This document shows, piece after piece, positions 56,310-64,000 of a stretch of DNA of 64,000 nt. A program made the translations under genes and the position numbers. Positions within the stretch are counted from its first letter, which is position 1. Each line of letters begins with the position of its first letter. The stretch lies in the NCBI GenBank assembly GCA_018398815.1, contig CM031604.1, positions 51,197,781 through 51,261,780 of the forward strand, given 5' to 3'. Under the pieces are notes generated by a model. It saw nothing but the letters and a program-made list of their open reading frames with translations. It ran no database searches and was not told the DNA's origin. The DNA comes from Conus ventricosus (taxonomy: Eukaryota > Mollusca > Gastropoda > Neogastropoda > Conidae).

Positions 56310-56456
56310 ATGAGGTAGAAGAAATTGACACCGGCTTCTTCCGGAGGCGGAAGTTGGGTGACGTCACGGACTGTCTTATGACTGCATTGGCCACGGATAA
56401 AATTCGGGCCTGACAGAGCTGCAAAATGCCGTTGAATGCTAAGGTCTGACATGGTA
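56310..56456. repeat. DIRS right inverted terminal repeat
   Basis: Inverted match to 46006-46150 and direct match to the terminal repeat at 2780-2962. Confidence 0.8.
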
Positions 56457-58930
<2,474 letters not shown>

Positions 58931-59149
58931 TAAGCTTGTTCTCACATATAGTTTCAGATGTATATGTGTGCACAGATATGTTATTTTGCTGCAAGTTTAG
59001 AAAGTATTGTAGATTTCTTTTTATGTGGCAGACATAGGGAAACAACAAACACAGGAGTTTGTGGGGGGGTAGGTTTACATATACACACCACAGACAAAAA
59101 CAAATCTACTTACAGGGTTCGTACGCCCCTTGAAGACCTTGAAAACCCT

Positions 59150-59876
59150 TTAACCCTCTGCCCCCTTGGATCGCCCGCTGTGGCCCGAAACGCGATGCCT
59201 TTCGTATCCTTGTAACGCCCGCTGTGGCCCGAAATACACCGATACCGTTTGGCTGCCCCTAGCAGACGAATTTTTCCCACAATGCTTTGCGGCGTTATAC
59301 AGTGACGTAGTTCCGGTTTCCAACTTCCTTCCAGTCCAAACAGTGCGTTTTTTCATGGAGGACTTCGGTCGCAGTGATTTTTTGAAGTTGAGAGCAAGTT
59401 TGTGATCGAGATTTTCGCTTCGGCAAGATGGACGATGAAACTGTGGAGATGTTGGGAACTTTTTTTGGTGGAAGTGACAGTGATGAGGAGCTATTTACTG
59501 GCTTTAAGATAAGAAGAAATAGTGAAAGGAGAGGAGTCCGATGTCGATTTTGGGGCTGATGGAGGCGATCTCGGCGAAAATCTTAACATTATCAATGCCG
59601 ATACGATGGCGTTTCACGCAGTTTGGTCAGTAGTGTTGAACTTAGCATAATTTTTTAACACCATTTTATCAACAAAGATATAAGCTTTGATGCATGTGGA
59701 ATTTTACTTCAAATGTTAACTTAATTTTGGAGCAAATAAAACTTTTTATGACCAAGGTTTGTATTTTTTTGATTTTTTATTTAACATCGGTACATCCAAT
59801 TTACGGAGTTACTTACCTTCCCTTAAGATTTTGATACTTGTAAGCACTAGACGGTCCCAAAGGGGGAAAGGGTTAA
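59150..59876 (+). mobile_element. piggyBac-derived TTAA MITE, internally deleted
   Basis: TTAA occurs at both ends. The first 500 bases match the right end of the transposon at 48713-51724 in reverse orientation, including both cgggccacagcggg direct repeats and the start of the transposase (MDDETVEMLGTFFGGSDSDE). The last 220 bases match that transposon's other end. The middle, with the whole catalytic domain, is deleted. Confidence 0.88.
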
Positions 59877-60279
59877 AATACAACTGGGTCAAAAAGGCCC
59901 CTTTAAAACCCTTGAATACTGCAGATACCCTACCATCCCTTGGAAATCCCCTTAAAAATCGTTTTCGGACCAGAAAATGACCGTAACTTTGAAGAGAACG
60001 GGAGAACAACGCGAACAAGACTTCAGACATCGATTTTCGCCTCTCGAATCGTTTTGTGTGTCGTCTGCTTTTCAAACAAAGGGAAGCAATTCAATAGTTG
60101 GTTTTTGTTTGCGCTTGCGCAGTTCGACTTCCGACAAAGTGCGCCATGCTCCCTAATCTTCGGTGAATGCCAACACTGTTGCGTCTGTCATCAATGCCTA
60201 AGGGAAATTGGCATTTGATCCGTGTGGTTACAGAAGGAAGAATATTGAAGCTGGATCACTGAATGCAGAGACAACAAAA

Positions 60280-60705
60280 TGGGTTTTTCCGTAAAGTGTG
60301 CAAAAAGACCGTTGATGTTCGGGCAGTGGGCGAATCGCGGTTGCAAGTCACGGAAAGAGGAAAAGTATGTGGAATTGGAAAACGCGAGTAGGCTGGTAGT
60401 TAGTTGTATGCACTTCGTTCGGCAATCATCAAATTCATCAACATCAGGTCAGACCCTTTCCTCAGTAAGAATCGTCAGCCAATCCACAATAACAGCAAGT
60501 GGGACATGTGTTAAAAGTTAAAAGCTGAAGTGTTGTGGACGGTTCATGCCATCAACAATCATCACAGTTTCCGATCTGCTGAAGACGACACGAAACTGTT
60601 TGCAGCAATGTTTCCATATTACTCGATTGCGACGAACTATCGGTGTGGGGAAACCAAAATTAGATATCTTTGCAACTTTGGCATTGCTCCTTTTTTCTGT
60701 TAGAA
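60280..60705 (+). pseudogene. hAT transposase remnant
   Basis: One frame gives KVCKKTVDVRAVGESRLQ, resembling a BED finger core. From 60521 another frame gives KAEVLWTVHAINNHHSFRS and then MFPYYSIATNYRCGETKIRY and LCNFGIAPFF before a stop. The latter matches the style of the conserved block that follows the BED finger in many hAT transposases (E.LW.L, H.S..S, MFPDS.IA, KT.....YGIAP). Frameshifts separate the parts. Confidence 0.6.
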
Positions 60706-60856
60706 CTGAAAAAAGAGTGAATCATATACTGAATCTTCAATCCCCAATCGTCCACGTCATCTCCATAGACACTAAGTGACTCGTGTGTGCGCATTTATAA
60801 TTTAAAAAAAAAAATCCAACTTTCTTGTTTAAAAGAGCATTCATACCACACCCTCT

Positions 60857-60866
60857 CCCCCCCCCC

Positions 60867-60906
<40 letters not shown>

Positions 60907-60936
60907 ATTACCTACCAGCTAGCCTGCACACGCACG

Positions 60937-60989
<53 letters not shown>

Positions 60990-61026
60990 AGAGAGACACA
61001 CACACACACAGAAAGAGAGCTCTAGA

Positions 61027-61061
<35 letters not shown>

Positions 61062-61110
61062 ACAGAGACAGAGATACACACCACACACACACACACACAC
61101 CACACACCAA
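60857..61110. repeat. Poly-C block followed by (CA)n
   Basis: C tracts up to about 36 bases (60869-60904) and then CA repeats with ga interruptions to 61110. Confidence 0.9.
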
Positions 61111-62753
61111 ACTAAAAAACAGTTCAGTGTGGAGCTGTAGGAAGGCTACCCATGTTCACCTTTTCAAGAGGGTTACCCTGCTCCCGATCCTGCCCCAGAA
61201 CAAGCATTAGGCTAGTCCAGGCCCGCCAACCATTCACACACACTTCCACACGACAACACATACAGTGGCTGTATTTTAAAAGTAAAGTTTGCTGATGCTC
61301 CCTCCTGAAATGTGCCAGAGAGGGGGCCTCGGCTGCAGCTGCCGGAAGAGAATTAATGAATATGTCATGCTTTTTGATGAATCATTTGAATAAGGACTTG
61401 AAACAGGAGCAGCTGGACATCCCATGTCAGATACTGGTCCAGAAAGCAGATTGAAAGTTTTCTTTTTCTGATTTCTCAGTTTCTGTATAAAGACTTCATT
61501 TTTTTTTATTTTTTGCATATGATATTGAGCATGGAAAAGACTACAGAAGTGTAAATCACCTTATCATCATGGCTGGATTACATGTGTAAGGTAATTGTTC
61601 ACTCTTTTTTTTTCAATCGTACGGCTAAATTTGCCCCTTAAAAATTAAAATATCCCCTTTAGAAACCCTTGAAAAAACCCTTGAATTTTTTCCTGTGAGG
61701 AAGTGGGAAGCCTGTACTTACCCTTGCGCTGGTTGTCGCGATGATGTCCCTTGACTGGTCGTTGCGACACAAAGAGATACGAACTATTGCTCAGTGACAA
61801 ACTAATTTGCATGAATGAATGAACAAGCCCTGGAACATGTAATTTTCAGCATTTTAGCTTGGTTTATAGTTAGTAGCAGCTTGTAATGCATAGCTCGACT
61901 CGACTTGGCCACAGTAGCGCAGCGCCCAAAAGAGAATGTGAAAGAATTAGAATTTGAAGATGTGTTTGCTGAATTTGTTGTGGAAAAGGCAGGTGAAGAA
62001 GAAGTTATAGACATTTTGAATTAATTGGGTGTGGGTGGGTGATAGTCTTGAATTAGATCAAGCACCATGTAATCATGATTTTGAGATCGACACAGTGACT
62101 GTATGAGTGATAAGGGTGAGGGGAATCTGAACATGCTATTTAGTGGAGAAGAAAAACTTGATGTAGCACTTCCAGATGATCCTAAACCTTTCAAACATAA
62201 AAAAAATCCATCGGTGTGGGCTATACATTGTGATAATGACCATTTTTAGGTGTTTTTTGAGTGACATTTTTGGGTGTTTTTTTGTGTGTGTTATCAGCAC
62301 ATTGTTTCAATGTGAAAACGGAACTGTACCTCGTTCATTCTTACCTGAATTACCTGCATAGCGCATGGAAGAACAGTATAATCAACATTGACTTTCCTTT
62401 GAAAAAGGCTGTAACTCTTTTGTGGATACTGTGGAACATCACAAACTGGATATTTGTGAACAAGCTCTTGAGAATGACCAGCAGGATGTGCAACCTGTTT
62501 TCACCTGTTATTTTCACATTCTGGACAAGTAAGCACCTAATCGAACGCTCGCAAGCACACCAGTTCTGTTTTATATTGTTCTTTATTCAGTTACTAACAA
62601 TTTTTATTCTGCATGTCATGTTCAAATACTACCGTAAAAATGTTATGCATATTATACAGATGTAACTATTCGTCTCAAACTTTCCTTCTGTTAATTCACC
62701 AGACAACATGCTTAATAGTAAGGGTTAAGAAAAAATGTTGCATTTCTGTGCAG

Positions 62754-62946
62754 GAGTTGACGGGGATCTATCACAACAATTATTGATGGCTCACTCAACA
62801 CAGCCAATGGGTTTCCAGTGTTTGCCACTGTGATCCAGGCGAATTACATCCAGAAGAAGGATGACAAACTGGCTGCCAACAGTCTGACTGACGAAGATAT
62901 CAAGGCTGTTGTGGCTCTGTCCAAAGATCAGAGAATAGGAGAAAGG
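62754..62946 (+). CDS. MCM2: MCM2 exon 9 with one extra base
   Basis: Encodes [10 protein letters not shown], then, after a one-base shift, [39 protein letters not shown]. This is the MCM2 region [20 protein letters not shown] just before the AAA+ core. One T too many in tattgat at about 62781-62784 creates an in-frame TGA. Without it, the exon is 192 bases and phase zero. Acceptor tctgtgcag; donor gtaaga. The helicase core (Walker A and B, Arg finger) lies beyond the window. Confidence 0.92.
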
Positions 62947-63353
62947 GTAAGATCATGCACTTCAGTCACCTGACCTTACCTTTACCAGACACAACTGCTA
63001 ACATCTTTCTCATTGCCCTGGAGTGAAGTTATGTGTGTGTGTCAAATTGTTCAGTTGTATGAATGTGCTCAGCTGTGTACACATTTCCATTTGATTATAT
63101 CGGGGTTCGTAGGCTCCTTGAAACTCCTTGAATTCTGACAGCCAGTTTCAAGACCTTGAAAACCTTTGAAAATCAATAAAATGTGGTTCTGTTGACCAAA
63201 CCTTGAAAACCTTTGAAAATCAAGCCATCAGCTCAAAAAAATTTTCATGTGACAAAAAGAAATGGCAGTTTGATTTTTCTGCGTTGATGCTAATGAAAAG
63301 TTGTTTAAAACAAATTTTTACATTGTTGCGATCCTGGATTACCGTCTGCTATT

Positions 63354-63414
63354 ACCAAGGGAGGTAATTTGTAACTTCATCAATATGATGGAGTTACAAA
63401 TAAACTCCCTTGGT
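63354..63414. repeat. Inverted repeat with about 28-base arms
   Basis: accaagggaggtaatttgta is mirrored by tacaaataaactcccttggt around a short AT loop. It may be a small foldback insertion. Confidence 0.75.
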
Positions 63415-63632
63415 GTTAACGTATGCGACGATATAAATATATTTTTTTTAACTAGTGTTTTTTTTTCTTTTTTTCCTCCGACCAGTCTCTTACACACCAT
63501 GCATAGTCTGTATGGTCTCTTACAAATGGACATATTTTTGCTGATTTTAGTGTTTTGGCATGGGTTTGTTAATGTTCTAATGTGTGGTGTACTGGCACAC
63601 TCACTCTGATAACTGAAAAAAGAAATGGCAGT

Positions 63633-63756
63633 TTGATTTTTCTGTGTTCAGGTTGATGAAAAAAATTATTTAAAAACAAATTTTTGTTGTTTTTGTACAA
63701 AAAAATTTGTGTTTAAATAATTTTTTTCATCAACCTTAACACAGAAAAATCAAACA
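63633..63756. repeat. Long imperfect hairpin
   Basis: gtttgatttttctgtgt and the sequence after it are mirrored by acacagaaaaatcaaac. Arms are about 55 bases with a few mismatches. Confidence 0.75.
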
Positions 63757-64000
63757 AATTTTTACGCAAGTATTGTAGCCTTGAAATAGAAAACCACTCC
63801 TTGAAAACCCTTGAATTTTGTTCTTGGGAGTCTGTAGGAACCCTGTATATGGTTTGGACTGACTTGAAGACAACTGTAGCCAATTAGTGTTGTTGCTGTG
63901 ATTGTGTGCACGTTTTAAAGAGATGCTTTAGAAGGTGAAGAAATATTGCAAATTATGCAAATCAAATGAATAATCGACTGGAAGAGTGATGCATGTTTGT

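Larger units (their letters stand above)
46006..56456 (+). mobile_element. DIRS-like retroelement with inverted termini and two nested TTAA elements
   Basis: The left end (46006-46150, starting taccatgtcagacc) is the inverted counterpart of the right end (about 56310-56456, ending ggtctgacatggta). Shared words include gtcataagacagtc, ccgtggccaatgca and cttccgcctccgg. Between them, left to right, are a GC-rich leader or gag-like region, a piggyBac insertion (48713-51724), more gag-like sequence, a reverse transcriptase, RNase H, a tyrosine recombinase split by a TTAA MITE (54788-55484), and the internal complementary region. Without the nested inserts the element would be about 6.7 kb. No target duplication is evident, as expected for DIRS. 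Confidence 0.85.
59113..61714 (+). mobile_element. hAT-like element, degraded, with nested MITE
   Basis: It starts cagggttcgtacg, a hAT-type terminus, and ends in gggaagcctg followed by tactta, which is also present just before the left end. Similar ccttgaaaaccc words lie beside both ends. Inside are a nested TTAA MITE (59150-59876), a BED-like finger remnant and a transposase block (60521-60700). Confidence 0.55.
63101..63845. mobile_element. Non-autonomous hAT-like element
   Basis: The left end cggggttcgtaggctcc pairs with the right end ggagtctgtaggaaccctg. Both resemble the terminus at 59113, and both ends are followed or preceded by ccttgaaa words. The interior is AT-rich, contains two separate inverted repeats and has no coding capacity. 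Confidence 0.6.
62947..64000 (+). other. MCM2 intron 9 (partial) with hAT-like MITE
   Basis: No exon is seen up to the window edge. It contains the element at 63101-63845 and two hairpins. Confidence 0.7.

Overview
Eukaryotic nuclear DNA, most likely from a lophotrochozoan and probably a mollusc. The evidence is intron-rich genes with GT-AG junctions, many CA/CT/TA microsatellites, very long poly-C/poly-G runs, and a repeat load of DIRS tyrosine-recombinase retroelements, CR1/Jockey-like LINEs, piggyBac (TTAA) transposons, hAT elements and a tandem array carrying hammerhead ribozyme motifs. There are no bacterial operons. The taxon is an inference; the gene and repeat families are read from translated motifs.

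Layout. 1-2962: the 3' part of a decayed DIRS element with a scrambled, duplicated RNase H region. 3820-4881: the last exon of an unrecognised Ser/Pro/Gln/His-rich protein, with one apparent frameshift. 8988-14271: three phase-compatible exons forming the 3' end of a second unrecognised gene. 14478-18055: a TA-flanked MITE, then a minus-strand LINE interrupted by a snap-back palindrome. 18955-24883: a plus-strand LINE split at a 12-bp target duplication by a 3.9-kb tandem array (unit about 760 bp), each unit carrying a hammerhead-ribozyme-like motif. 25513 to the window end: the MCM2 replicative helicase gene on the plus strand, with E2F-like sites in front of a two-codon first exon and nine recognisable exons. 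Its introns hold most of the mobile DNA: eight TTAA-flanked piggyBac-type elements, three hAT-like elements, two more hammerhead-bearing repeat copies and a 10.4-kb DIRS element with two piggyBac-type insertions nested in it.

How the parts relate. MCM2 is a subunit of the MCM2-7 helicase, and its E2F-like promoter sites fit a cell-cycle-controlled replication gene. As assembled the gene has three lesions: no exon for the zinc-ribbon segment, a GG where one intron's AG acceptor should be, and one extra T in exon 9. This is either assembly or homopolymer error or a decaying allele. The most unusual object is the 20185-24099 array, which looks like a retrozyme or Penelope-type ribozyme repeat. 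Its type I hammerhead fold has a minimal self-complementary GGCC stem III, and related minus-strand copies sit at 44080-45062.
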